Shown here: positions 35,103 through 45,516 of the stretch, piece after piece
Layout: each line of letters starts with the position of its first letter
Position numbering within the stretch: the first letter of the stretch is position 1
Origin: Macrothele yani
Lineage: Eukaryota; Arthropoda; Arachnida; Araneae; Macrothelidae
Direction of reading: 5' to 3'
DNA: 64,000 nt
Assembly: GCA_039090855.1 (NCBI GenBank)
Contig: CM076990.1
Location: 199,149,232 to 199,213,231 of the forward strand
The notes under the pieces: model-generated
Database searches by the model: none
What the model was told of the DNA's origin: nothing
Seen by the model: only the letters and a program-made list of their open reading frames with translations
Translations under genes and position numbers: made by a program

Positions 35103-35912
35103 ACATATGGGCGGGCTTTACCATGGTGTAGGATCCACTTGCCCACCGGTTTCGGTCGCTTAATAGATATGTGTCGTAGCAAACGCTTCAAGGCTGAAAT
35201 GTAATACTCAGTATTGACAGTAATTTCTGGAGGAACGGCATGCTAGTAGACTACCATTTATGATCAAAGAAAATTATCATCATCACCTTCCCTTTGGTTT
35301 GGTGGCCTTTTTTCGGAGGAGGCGAGCCTGTGTATTTCCAGACACTCGTTGCGTGCTTCGTTTGGGTGTCAAAACAGTGGACCCATGTATCATCGGCAGT
35401 TATTACTGCATTTAGAAAGTTTGGATCCTTTGCAATCATTTGTTCCCACTCATGACACACCTGGACTCTGGCTAACAATTGCTCTCTCGTCAGGTGATGA
35501 GGTATCCATCTGGAACACACACACGATGCAGCAGTAATTTGTCGCGTAGAATGCCGAATGCCGACGTTTTTGAAATATTAGTTGACGCCGCTGTGTCTTC
35601 TCATGTCATTCGTCGATCTTCTTGCAGAATTGCCCAAACAGTGTTAACAATACGCTCCTTAGCAACACTTTCAAGTCGACCAGGCCTAGAGTCGAGTTCT
35701 GCCGACAAACGCCCTTTTTTTGAAATCATGGTGCCATATAAAAATCGTTGATTCACCCAAGCATTTATTTTTGTAAGATTTTCTCATTAAACAAACTGTT
35801 TCTGGAGCCGTTTTACCAAAACGATAACAGAATTTTATCGCACAACGCATTTCTCTTCTTTACCTTGAATCACTCACTTCCATAGTTCTATAGTCAAATA
35901 CAGACGTACCTT

Positions 35913-36134
35913 TTTTTTTTATTTTGATTGGAGGTTTGACGACTACTGTGAGCAACTCAATGGGCTATAAGCAGTCGCCCGTCCCTAATTTCGGGCTACT
36001 GGTTCCAGGGAAGGGTTAGAGCCAGTGCCGTAAGACAAACATAACATCCATGCCTCACGGGGATTTGAACCCGGACCTCTTTCGGACGAATAATTAGAAG
36101 TCAGCGCTTAGACCACTGCGCCACAGGGGCGGCG
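35913..36134 (-). repeat. tRNA-derived SINE (family 1), young
   Basis: A full-length minus-strand copy with a T-run at the left end and its head at the right. The 12-bp target duplication 'cagacgtacctt' flanks it at 35901-35912 and 36135-36146. It sits just upstream of the mariner start, probably within the mariner's terminal region. Confidence 0.96.
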
Positions 36135-36640
36135 CAGACGTACCTTGAACAACTGCGCAATAACAAAATCAGAACCGTCTGTCATGGCTAATAACTGTTG
36201 CCATAGATACTTCCATAATTCAGTTAGTCGTCTGCGCGGATATGTTTCCCCTTCGCGCTTATGCTTATTACAAAAAAAAAAAAATACTCTGTTTTTATGG
36301 AACTACCTTTCTAAATACCATTTAACACGGGTAACCGTGAGCACATGAATATAATGGTTTTCTCACTTCTCCACAGTCTCCCCTGCAGGTCGATGCACTT
36401 TCTGTCTCGTTTCACTAGCTTCTTCATTCCTTGGGAGAAGGAGCTAGAGGTAGAGATACGATACAAAGAAGATTTTTGGCTGCTCCCGGTTCCAGGTCTG
36501 CACCGCTTCCTTAACCATATCAACAGGGGTGAACCTTCGACCACGTAGATCCTCTTTAAGTGAACCGAAGACGTGACAATCGCATGGCGCCAGACCAGTG
36601 CTGTAAGGAATGCATGTGGAAGATGTTCAAACCGCAATTG

Positions 36641-36826
36641 CCACCCCGGTGGCGCAGTGGTCTAAGCGATGGCCTCTGATCATTCGTGCGAAAGAGATCC
36701 GGGTTCGAATCCCGGTGAGGCATGGATGTTGCGTTTGCCTTACATCACTGGCTCTCTACCTTCCCTGGAACCAATGACCCTAAATTAAGGACGGGCGACT
36801 GCTTATATTAAACCTCCAATAAAAAA
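36641..36826 (+). repeat. tRNA-derived SINE (family 1), young, internally shortened
   Basis: The target duplication 'aaccgcaattg' lies at 36629-36640 (last base shared with the element) and 36827-36837. The head and B box are intact. About 30 bp of the 3' body (the 'gcccattgagttgctcacgg' block) are missing compared with other copies. It is nested in the second mariner. Confidence 0.95.
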
Positions 36827-36988
36827 AACCGCAATTGCTGCATTGCCTCCAACGTCGCGGCTGCTGCATGTAGACGTGCATTGTCATGGGGCAGCAAGAT
36901 TGTTTTGTCGTTTGAATTCCTTTACTGGAGAAATGGGTGTTTCCACTGCATGCTTTGTCTCTTGCTTTCCGGTTTACAGTGATGAACC

Positions 36989-37194
36989 AAGGCCGTTTAG
37001 AAAACACAAGGCCATGACAGAGAGATGAGTTCCCTCTTTTAGTGACGTCATGAGGAAACCAAGGCTTTTGATTGGTTTACAACGCTGTCGTTTGTGACGT
37101 CAAACACGACATCGATGTATCAATCCGTGTAACAGGAGAGTGACCGTCAAGCGGAGGGAACTCATTTCTCTAATATGTTTTCTAGACGGCCTCG
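36989..37194. mobile_element. 206-bp foldback element with 8-bp TSD, nested in mariner
   Basis: 'gatgaacc' occurs at 36981-36988 and 37195-37202 as the target duplication. The ends are inverted: 'aggccgtttagaaaaca' at the left and, on the other strand, 'aggccgtctagaaaaca' at the right. Inside these, 'gagatgagttccctc' pairs with 'gagggaactcatttctc'. An 8-bp duplication is typical of hAT and P superfamilies, but the ends do not match a family I know. It is non-coding and non-autonomous. Confidence 0.88.
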
Positions 37195-37680
37195 GATGAA
37201 CCCACGCCTCATCGCCGGTGACAATCCACTCCAAAAACACTCAGATCTTCTTCATAACGTCACAGGAATTGGGTTGCAACCTCCACGTGCAGTTGCTTGT
37301 GCAGATCAGTTGCTACCCATCTTGCACGAACTTTCCGGTATCCTAAATCATCATGCACTGCGGCGTGCGCAGATATCTGACGGCATAATTCGTCGGTCTT
37401 GTGTGATCAAGCCATTCGCCTTTTCGATTTGGGCTTGGGTGCGCGATGTTGATGGTCGACCAGATCGAGCTTTGTTCTTTTCCGACCAGATTGAACTTGT
37501 TCTTCCCGCTTTAAACCTTTCTACTCATTCATAAACGTTTCGTTGAGTCATGCTGTTTTCAATTTCATATTGAGCCAACATCCCTCGGTGAATTTCAGCA
37601 GATTTCACTCCCTCTGCCCAAAGAAATCTCACTACGGCGAGTTGTTCAATAATGGTGTAATTCCGCAGTGGAGCATCCAT

Positions 37681-38175
37681 GTTTATTTGACCTTGGATTC
37701 AACTAGCTGACAGCTGAACGCTGCGCTGTGAGTGTTCGAACTACCCACAAGTCATTGCGAACGTGCTGTACTGCGTCAGCTTCTATCCGTAGAGGTTACC
37801 GCCTCATTTTCAAATTGCGTTTACGTTTTGATTTGCCTACGTAACACATTCGTAGACGCAGTAAACACCGACGCAAACAAGGAACCAAATCGGTCCTTTT
37901 AAGTTGCAGGGTCCCTGTATTGATATCAGTTAGTAAGATTTGACTGACTTCCAGTCATAGACAAAAACAGGAAAAGCTCATAATAGTTGAGATGTGACTT
38001 TCAGTATGGAAAGCATACCCCCCAAACAACCAAAATTTGCCTAAGTGAAAAGCCAACAAAAACTAAACCTAAAAAAATCAGTTCATGTCACATCATCCTA
38101 CGACTTTTTTCTAACAAAATAATTTAGAAGCTGGAAGTCAGTCGAACGAACAAGAATCAAACGGTATTACAAACC
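37681..38175. other. Mariner flank and anonymous sequence
   Basis: The first ~250 bp may be the 5' untranslated and terminal part of the second mariner. I could not define its inverted repeat. The rest shows nothing. Confidence 0.4.
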
Positions 38176-38188
38176 CAATAATGGATTT

Positions 38189-38398
38189 TTTTATTGGAGG
38201 TTTAACGACCACCGGGAGCAACTCAGTGGGCTATAAATAGTCGCCCGTCCCTAATTTAAGGTCACCGGTTCCAGGTAAGGGAGAGAGCCAATGCCGTAAG
38301 ACAAACACAACATCCTTGCTTCACGGGATTCGAACCCGGACCCCTTTCGGGCAAATGATCAAAAGCCATCGCTTAGACCCCTGCGCCACCAGGGCGGC
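38189..38398 (-). repeat. tRNA-derived SINE (family 1), young
   Basis: A full-length minus-strand copy. The target duplication 'aataatggattt' lies at 38177-38188 and 38399-38410. The head is at the right and the T-run tail at the left. Confidence 0.96.
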
Positions 38399-38410
38399 AA
38401 TAATGGATTT

Positions 38411-38686
38411 GCAAGATCGATAAAATAATTCAACAGCACATTGAAACTTGTACACCCAAATACGAGGTACTAAAATTTAATAAATGGTGGTAATTAGCAG
38501 AAAGCACAGCCAGTTTGGAAATTTTTTACTAGTGAGGTCATGTGAAAAAGCTCTCCTAATGAACACAGTCGGCTTGCGAATATATGAAGGTTGTCCATAT
38601 ATCGGAGAGTCAAGGCAAAAAAATTGCTGGCGTAAATTTATTATCGTAAGCAAATTGATGGTAAAGCAAAGTTCTAAAAAATTACA
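38411..38686. other. Anonymous sequence
   Basis: No recognised feature. Confidence 0.4.
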
Positions 38687-40227
38687 CACTGGCGTGCAAA
38701 AATTAAGGACGAGACGTTTTTTCAAATGTAACGTCGTGCAGAAGTGCTCCACATCGACTCAAATCATATCATAAGATCCCCAAGATGTAAGAATATGGGA
38801 CAAGTGAGCAAAACCGTCCAAAAAAGGAATCCAAAGAATACAAAGGCACTTTATTGAAAAGGAAGCTTCGAGCACAACTGGACAGAAGACAGAAACGTCC
38901 ATGTGACAGGCTGTCGCCAAGAAAAATCCAGTCTTTAGTAGGGGATATGATCACCCCTGACTGCGTCGCAGGATTTACAACGTCTGTCCATGCTGAGGGC
39001 GAGGTTGTCAAGGAGCTGTTGAGGCATCGCGGCCCATTCCTCTTGTAGCGCCAATCACAGCTGCGGAATCGTTCCTGGCGGCTGGTGACGTGCTGCCAAG
39101 CGTCTCCCAAGAAGGTCTCACACGTGTTCGATTGGATTTAGGTCCGGGGACCTTGCGGGCCAATCCATGCGTTGAATTTCTTCACTCTCCAACAGCTCTG
39201 CGACAGCCACTGTACAATGAGGTGTAGCGTTGTCGTCCATGAAGAGGAACTCAGGACCCACAGCACCTCTAAACAGACGCACGTGAGGCAGGAGAACCTT
39301 GGTACAATAGCGGACACCAGTGACTGAACAGCCTTGGAAGATGTGGAGGTCAGTACGGCTACCAAGCATGATACCGCCCCAAACGAGAACTCCGCCACCT
39401 CCAAACCCTCCCTTTTCGATGATGTTGGAGGTATGATTGGGTGTTCCCTGCTCTTTTCAGATGTGTATACGTCCAGAATCGCTCGTCAGACTAAATCGGC
39501 TCTCATCCGTAAAGAGAACTCGACCCCATTGCTGATGTGTCCAGTTCTTGTGTTCCTGGCACCACAGAAACCGCCGTCTCCGATGAGCAGGCTTTAATGG
39601 CACACACCGTACTGGTCGTCGTGCAAATAGAACACCTTTGTGCAGCCTCCTGGCCACGGTAAAACGCGATAACAGACGTCCAGTTGTCTGTTGCATGTGC
39701 CTTGCGATTTCTCCCGCTGTCTGCCGTCTGTCTCTTCTCGCCAGTAGGACAATATACCGGTCGTCCGCCGCCGTGGTTGCTCGTGGACAACCACTGCTAA
39801 ACTCTCGGACAGCTGTTCCTGTCGTTTGAAATGCTCTCCAAGCTCATGAAACGATGCTGTGAGCGATCCCGAACTCCTCGGCCACACTAGTCGCACTTCG
39901 ACCTTCTTCCAACTTCCCAATGACGCGACCTCGGGTAAAGTCATCCAGATGTCGGATTGCCTGTTGGCCATGTCACACGGTGGCAGCAACTCGACGTCGT
40001 TCAAACCGATGTACACCGTGCAATAGCTTTCACCGAATTGCTGAGCGTACACCGCCCGTGTGCTTTACACCCTTCCGACACTCCCCCACGTCATGCTGCA
40101 TATATGCGCATGCCCTACCGTACCGAACCCTAGTCTATCTCCTGAGTGGTCTTTCGGTCCGTTTTGCCTGCTCGTTCTGCTGTTATGCTAATTTCTACTC
40201 TTCGTCCTTAATTTTTGTGCACCAGTG
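38687..40227 (-). mobile_element. Inactive Tc1-type transposon, 1541 bp
   Basis: The ends 38687-38712 and 40202-40227 are inverted repeats that share 'caaaaattaaggacga' and begin 'cactgg'. TA follows the right end, but the left flank reads 'ca', so one side of the TA duplication has mutated. The length is within 1 bp of the intact Tc1 at 10527-12066, and the end sequences are related in pattern ('cactg...taaggacg'). Confidence 0.92.
38990..39990 (-). pseudogene. Tc1-family transposase pseudogene
   Basis: Pieces in different minus-strand frames reconstruct the family order. First comes a decayed N-terminus near 39900-39990. Then 'FTVARRLHKGVLFARRPVRC' and 'VLFTDESRFSLTSDSGR' (39696-39457) hold the first catalytic aspartate. 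Next, 'LFMDDNATPHCTVAV' (39369-39118) holds the second, and 'SPDLNPIEHV' ends with the catalytic glutamate near 39118. Frameshifts separate these pieces and the C-terminus is decayed. The motifs are close to those of the intact gene at 10787-11818, so both belong to related DD34E lineages. Confidence 0.9.
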
Positions 40228-40229
40228 TA

Positions 40230-40646
40230 TTAATGGGCCCTAGTAAAAAAAATCCTGGCTAAGGTGAAGGGGAGAAAAATTCAATAGAACCGCAGCTGTT
40301 TGCGATTAGGGAAAAACAACAACAAAATTTAGTTATCCATACCAGAAGGTGACCTGTAGGATAATGCTGCTTCTACGTCATCCTGCAGGAATTCACACTG
40401 AGGACACTGTTGAAGGAGCTTGTCTCTGCATCTTTCCAATAAAGCATGAGGAACTGACTCCGAAGAGCGTTTCGTGGTAATGACGGTGGCAGACTCATAA
40501 ATATCCCCGTGGACTCCACGGGCGGTCGCTTAGATGGAGTTGTAAGCTAGAAGACGTAGTGCGAAGAAGTTTACGTTTTCGTGAAAGGCATTAGTCGTAA
40601 CACAGGCTTCGAGCTTCCGGTGTCAAGTTCCATGGTCGAAACACGG
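40230..40646. other. Flank of the 33-bp array
   Basis: No recognised feature. The plus-strand frame of the following array starts at 40581 in this flank, with no supporting promoter or splice evidence. Confidence 0.4.
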
Positions 40647-41340
40647 AAGCCTGCAGAGGCTGAGGTCAACGCTGTCCGGAAGGCTGCAGAGGCTGAGGTC
40701 AACGCCGTCCGGAAGACTGCAGAGGCTGAAGTCAACGCCGTCCGGAAGGCTGCAGTGGCTGAGGTCAACGCCGTCCGGAAGACTGCAAAGGCTGAGGTCA
40801 ACGCCGTCTGGAAGGCTGCAGTGGCTGAGGTCAACGCCGTCCGGAAGACTGCAGAGGCTGAGGTCAACGCCGTCCGGAAAACTGCAGAGGCTGAAGTCAA
40901 CGCCGTCCGGAAGACTGCAAAGGCTGAGGTCAACGCCGTCTGGAAGGCTGCAGTGGCTGAGGTCAACGCCGTCCAGAAGGCTGCAGAGGCTGAGGTCAAC
41001 GCCGTCTGTAAGGCTGCAGTGGCTGAGGTCAACGCCGTCCGGAAGACTGCAGAGGCTGAGGTCAATGCCCCACGGAAGACTGCAGAGGCTGAGGTCAACG
41101 CCGTCTGGAAGGCTGCAGTGGCTGAGGTCAACGCCGTCCGGAAGACTGCAGAGGCTGAGGTCAACGCCCCGCGGAAGACTGCAGAGGCTGAGGTCAACGC
41201 TCTTCGGAAGGCTTCAGAGGCTGAGGTCAACTCTATCCGGAAGGCTGCAGTGGCTGAGGTCAACACCGTCCAAAAGCCTGCATAGTCTGAGGTCAACGCC
41301 GTCCAGAAGGTTGTAGAAGCTGTGGCCAACGCCGTCTGAA
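40647..41340 (+). repeat. 33-bp tandem repeat array, about 21 units, open on both strands
   Basis: The unit 'aaggctgcagaggctgaggt' + 'caacgccgtccgg' translates on the plus strand as an 11-residue repeat K-A/T-A-E/V-A-E-V-N-A-V-R, open from 40581 to the TAG at 41283. Eleven-residue repeats rich in A, E, K and V can form amphipathic helices. The minus strand is also open across it (41329-40571). Because 33 is a multiple of 3, one stop-free unit keeps a frame open automatically, so a real protein is not proven. The last two units contain stops. Confidence 0.85.
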
Positions 41341-41541
41341 ACGCTGATTTGAAAAGTCAGATGCTGGACGTTTTCTTGACCTTCCCTTGCTGTTAGACAG
41401 GGAGGGAGTTCCTTGGAGGTACGGTGAATCGATGCGGCATTACTCTGAAGGTATCAAAGATACTGAGCGAATGTCTTGCAGCAGGAACTGAAATGGCGGC
41501 GCTCGAAGATGTTGAGCGAGTGGAAGCAGATTTCGTAGCCC
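41341..41541. other. Spacer between two tandem arrays
   Basis: The plus-strand frame starting at 41424 enters the 58-bp array. No other feature is seen. Confidence 0.4.
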
Positions 41542-42100
41542 CAGGCAATAGCACGATTACTCAAAGATGCAGTACGAGGAAAAGTATGTTTGTTTACATC
41601 AGGCAATGGCACGATTACTCAAAGATGCAGTACAAGGAAAAGTATATTTGTTTACATCAGGCAATGGCACGATTACTCAAAGATGCAGTACAAGGAAATG
41701 TATATTTGTTTACATCTGGCAATGGAACGATTACTCAAAGATGCAGTACAAGGAAAAGTATATTTGTTTACATCAGGCAATGGCACGATTACTCAAAGAT
41801 GCAGTACAAGGAAATGTATATTTGTTTACATCTGGCAATGGAACGATTACTCAAAGATGCAGTACAAGGAAAAGTATATTTGTTTACATCAGGCAATGGC
41901 ACGATTACTCAAAGATGCAGTACAAGGAAAAGTATATTTGTTTACATCAGGCAATGGCACAGAAGCACTTGAAGATGAAAAGTGAGGCGAAACAGGTTTT
42001 GTTTCACCAGAAAGTGGCACGGGGTCACTCAAAGATGCAGAGCACAGTGAAACATCTTTCATCTCACCAAGCAGTGGCACGGTAGAACTCGAAGGTGGAG
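41542..42100 (+). repeat. 58-bp tandem repeat array, open in all three forward frames
   Basis: Seven close copies of 'caatggcacgattactcaaa' + 'gatgcagtacaaggaaaagt' + 'atatttgtttacatcagg' run to about 41958. Two diverged units follow to about 42100. Because 58 is not a multiple of 3, each frame cycles through all three translations, and the unit has no stop in any of them. Variants 'ggaaatg'/'tctgg'/'ggaacg' alternate with 'ggaaaag'/'tcagg'/'ggcacg' in units 3-6, showing a 116-bp dimer duplication. Confidence 0.88.
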
Positions 42101-42774
42101 ACACAACAGAAGGAGCATCAAGGGCAAAAGTTGAAGATTCACTGTAAGAAGGCTATCCTGAAGAACTTCCACAAGGCTGAGAGGGACGGAAGTCCATTTC
42201 ACCAGAAGGTTAAATTGCACGCTGATTTTCACAAACGCAATCTGTAGGATTTTGGGGAGAAATTATTTTTGAAATGCTTCTGAAATAATATTTGCGATAC
42301 TCTGAGCTCCATATGTGGCCAGATAATATCTCCATTTTTCTTCTTAAGCAGTGCACGGAAGTCTGCAACTTAAAATTTCATCTCAGTTAGTGGCGTAAGC
42401 TTCTGAACGAGGTATGGGAGACCAGGACGATGCGTTGTTAGTAGAACATATAATCACCCATTTTCAGACATCGAGGTTTAAATATTGCTGAGCCTTAAAT
42501 GCTAACTTTGTTATCATAGCTAGTGCTGGCCTCTGGTTCTCTTCGTCCACAAAAACAAATTAAGGCTTAAAGTGGCGTTCTAATTTTCCTGCTAAGAAAC
42601 AATTCTGCAGGTGTGAGCCCCGTTGCTGTCATCCAAAACAGAACGTAAGGCGTACCAAAAGAAATTCAAGTGCTCATTCAGCGTTCGAGGTGATCTTGAA
42701 CGCAAGAAACAATCGTTTTAATCAGACTGCGATTAACCCACCCTTTTAACTGGATTAGGTTATTTGTTTGTTTC
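42101..42774. other. Anonymous sequence
   Basis: A frame continues a little beyond the 58-bp array and then closes. Nothing else is recognised. Confidence 0.4.
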
Positions 42775-42979
42775 AGGGTTTAATGAGCACTGTGCGCAAC
42801 TCGGTGGACTATAAGAAGTCGCCCTTCCCTATTTTAGGGCCACTGGTTTTAGGGAACGGAAAAATCCAGTGCCGTACGACAAAAGCAACATCTATGCAAC
42901 ACCACCGGGATTCGAACCCGGACCCACCTCGGACGAAAGGTCAGAAGCCAGCGCTGAGACCACTGTGTCACCGGGGCGA
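42775..42979 (-). repeat. tRNA-derived SINE (family 1), moderately old
   Basis: Minus-strand order: 'gagcactgtgcgcaactcgg', 'ccactggttttagggaacgg', the B-box complement 'gggattcgaacccggacc' and the head complement 'tcaccggggcg'. The tail is not a clean T-run. Confidence 0.9.
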
Positions 42980-43404
42980 TTGGATTTGGTTGAGGATGGT
43001 ATATGTTTAACTGAAAGCCTCTCGTACATCCACTTGAAGATGATTTCATTCAAAAAAACAACTCCCTTATCGAAGATTATAGAAGTCTAGTGACTTCATA
43101 TTTACTAAAACTATTTTCGGCTAAATAATACAAATACCTTCTGGCGTATCGGATTTCAAAGCAAAATATTCCACTCACCTAGACTAGGTATCAGTAAATA
43201 CTGAAATGTGTCCTCTGCGAGTGCTGACAGATAAAGATAAGGTCAAGTAAGTCATATGAAAAATTTAAAATACATACCAGCTAGGAATAGAAATAAATTA
43301 GTCGGCTTGGGTCTTTTATTATTATTATAGTGTTCACAAATATGACATGAGAACACTATCATGTAAACCAAGCGAATAGATGGAATTAGGTAATTTCGTT
43401 CGGG
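42980..43404. other. Anonymous sequence
   Basis: No recognised feature apart from a short (ATT)n near 43318. Confidence 0.4.
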
Positions 43405-43602
43405 GCCGTCCCGGTGGCGCAGTGGTCTAAGCGCTGGTTTATTATTATTCGTCCGAGAAGGATCCGGGTTCGAATCCCGGTGAGGTATGGATGTTGTGAT
43501 TGCCCTACGGCACTGGCTCTGTCCCTTCTCTAGAACCAGTGGCTCTAAATCAGTAAATTAGAGACGGGCGACTGCTTATAGACCATTGAGTAACAGTGTA
43601 AG
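43405..43602 (+). repeat. tRNA-derived SINE (family 1), 3' truncated
   Basis: The head 'gccgtcccggtggcgcagtg' and B box are good. A ~10-bp duplication ('taaatcagtaaattaga') lies in the body. The copy ends after 'ccattgagtaac' without its tail, directly against the gypsy remnant. Confidence 0.9.
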
Positions 43603-43603
43603 T

Positions 43604-45405
43604 CGCGACGAATGTGGGATGACAGATCGAAACTCTCCACGACTGTTACAATCCTTAGTGTAATATATGCGTCGTAGCCCCACAATAATTTCAAAATTCG
43701 AGGTCTGTCCTGCAAATGAGGTATCTAAATCTTGGTCGTCGTCAAACTTATGTAATAAGTACTGATCGATACTCCCGAAGTCTAGCTCTAATGATTGTAA
43801 GGCTGCAATAATTTGCTCTCTTGAGGTTATTTCAGTTATTAGAATTAGAAAAAAAAAACTGTTGTTCACTATCTGAAATTACAGACTTTCTTGCTTCCCG
43901 TTGGCATGGATGCCGAGATAATGCACCAGGGAGTTGATCAGAATTCCTACTTTGATGAGGAATGGTTATGTTGTAATCCTGAAACTTTAAGGCCCGTTTC
44001 AGAAGTCTAGTTGACAGGTTTTTGCAAAATTCAAAATGCTGCAACGCTGGGTCGTCAGCAATGACTTCATTTCTCATATCATTGAGATAGGAACGGAAAT
44101 TGTGAAATGCAAAAATGATAGTCAGGTATTTCCGTCCTGTAGCGGTCGAACAGTCTCGTTCAGTTTTAGACAGAATCCTAGAAGCATATGTGATATAATG
44201 ATGATTTTACACTAATAAAGCACCAAGATATTTCTGTAGATTTGAATGGTTGCGCGTGATCTGGAAATGCTGGAACAGGTGGAGGAATTTAATACTTTTG
44301 GAGAGGTTTAAACGCTTCATCTGCCTCCGCTGATTATGCAAACAGTTCATACTTTCGCCTTGATTCATGTAAGGGCTCACACAGTATAGCATAATTTGTA
44401 ACAAACTGCTGGTACCAGCGAGACATTCCTAGAAAGCAACACACTTCCCTTGAATTCTTCGGATGTGGAAGTTCGACAATGCCCTGCACTTTACTCTCAT
44501 TGGCAGGCAATTAACCCTTGCAAAGTGGTTTATAAAGAAATTTAAGTTAGTCAGCTTGTCGAAAGTTCCATTTAGTAAACTTGTTCTATACCCTTGAAAT
44601 GTTCGCCAAACGTCGCAGTTGTGACAATGATCATCTAAATAAACATGAAATTCGGCCTCAATACTAGTCGCAATGCAATGCCCATTAAGCGCTGGAAAGT
44701 GGAAGAGGCAGAAGTATAACTGAACTGCGTTCTTAAGAATGAATATGCACCAAAAGGTTCAATAACACCTGCTTTACCTACAGTATACGTGAGCACAACC
44801 ACTTACCAATATCCGGAGTCCAAGTTTTTGCAAGATAGCCCCTGTGTAGACGATAAATCTTGTAAAATATCATTTATGAGAAGCAGGTGTAGTTGACGGG
44901 TATAGTTTCATTACTTGATTTCCTATAATCAATGACAAATCTAAAGGCCCATCCGTTTTGCGCACTAAGAATGCTGATATTGCCCATCAGGGTGGATCAA
45001 AAAAATGCTTTTTCCGAATTTCGAGTTGTAATACCTTCAAAAACTCGTCAATTGGAATAAAAATAAGACCTGCAAAGAGAAAATTCAGTAGGTCAAAATT
45101 TTGAGGTGCCCACCGGGCTCGAAAGATTAGCAATATGGGCGTTTTTCGGTATAAATGCACGAATTTTTTTCTTGAAATGGGGTGCTTAATAAATGTTCTA
45201 ATAGTGCCCATGCGCTGGTGCTTTCTTGAATAATCCCGTACTGTAACATTTCAATAGTTTTTGATTTCATCTCAGCCTTTTGATGCGGGGAAAAAAACAT
45301 GAAGCTTAGAAGTTACTGGTGGGACGTTTCCTGTGCGAATAGTGCGATGCACCACTTAGAAGAAGGTAGGCTTAGGGGAGAAAATGCCAGGACGCTGATG
45401 TATTA
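43604..45405 (-). pseudogene. Ty3/gypsy pol remnant (RT, RNase H, linker)
   Basis: Read leftwards, the pieces follow the pol order of Ty3/gypsy LTR elements. 'HRTIRTGNVPPV' and 'MLQYGIIQESTSAWA' (about 45350-45210) precede the RT. After an insertion come 'AFLVRKTDG' and 'FVIDYRK' (about 44970-44900), then the RT catalytic box 'VYLDD' (about 44630-44650). 'REVCCFLGMSRWYQQFV' follows near 44400-44460, then 'LKRALKFQDYNITI' and 'ALSRHP' (RNase H end, about 43920-43990). The linker toward integrase 'REQIIAALQSLELDFGSI' and 'LRRIYYTKDCNSRGEFR' reaches 43604. Stops and frameshifts occur throughout. Integrase, gag and LTRs are missing. The tRNA-like array at 45427 and a 217-bp insertion interrupt it. 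Confidence 0.85.
44988..45204. mobile_element. 217-bp insertion in the gypsy RT with 7-bp TSD
   Basis: The direct repeat 'tgcccat' lies at 44981-44987 and 45205-45211. Removing the insert and one repeat rejoins the gypsy reading 'SAWA' to the downstream 'AFLVRKTDG' region. The insert has no obvious inverted ends. It begins 'cagggtggatc', similar to 'agggtggagcg' at 47160. Confidence 0.75.
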
Positions 45406-45516
45406 AAGCCAAAAATGTATCTTTCTACAAATTTTGAAGATGACAATCCGATTTTTGGCGTAAATGTGACAAGAATGGTAAGTCAGATAATATCCGAAAA
45501 CTTGAAAATTTTCATC

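Larger units (their letters stand above)
34505..35850 (-). pseudogene. Mariner transposase pseudogene, split by a SINE
   Basis: Read leftwards from the likely start at 35850, the N-terminus is 'MRCAIKFCYRFGKTAPET', typical of mariner. After a frameshift the frame 35520-35251 holds 'TADDTWVHCFD', the first catalytic aspartate region. Next comes 'HHGKARPH' (about 35103-35130), where the family has HHDNARPH, so the second catalytic aspartate has become glycine. A SINE (34879-35102) and a 77-bp insertion (34730-34806) interrupt the gene. The C-terminus 34729-34505 keeps 'YSPDLAPCDFWLF', the third catalytic site. The protein is clearly inactive. An intact mariner enzyme is about 340-350 aa and moves the element into TA sites. 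Confidence 0.9.
36345..37680 (-). pseudogene. Second mariner transposase pseudogene, split by SINE and foldback element
   Basis: The minus strand starts at 37680 with 'MDAPLRNYTIIEQLAVVRFL' and continues in pieces through 'ARSGRPSTSRTQAQIEKA'. The first catalytic region 'TGDEAWVHP' (about 37190-37215) is cut by the foldback element 36989-37194, and its continuation 'VHHCKPESKRQSMQWKHP' lies at 36980 and below. 'LPHDNARLHAAATLEAM' (second catalytic aspartate) lies near 36840-36890. A SINE at 36641-36826 follows, and the C-terminal remnant runs down to about 36345. Several internal stops and frameshifts are present. Family length and architecture match mariner, and this copy cannot be active. 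Confidence 0.88.

Noticed and set aside
40571..41329. 252-residue minus-strand protein rich in A, S, T and L
   Set aside because: It is the antisense of the 33-bp array, and both strands are open for arithmetic reasons. The plus strand is no better proven.
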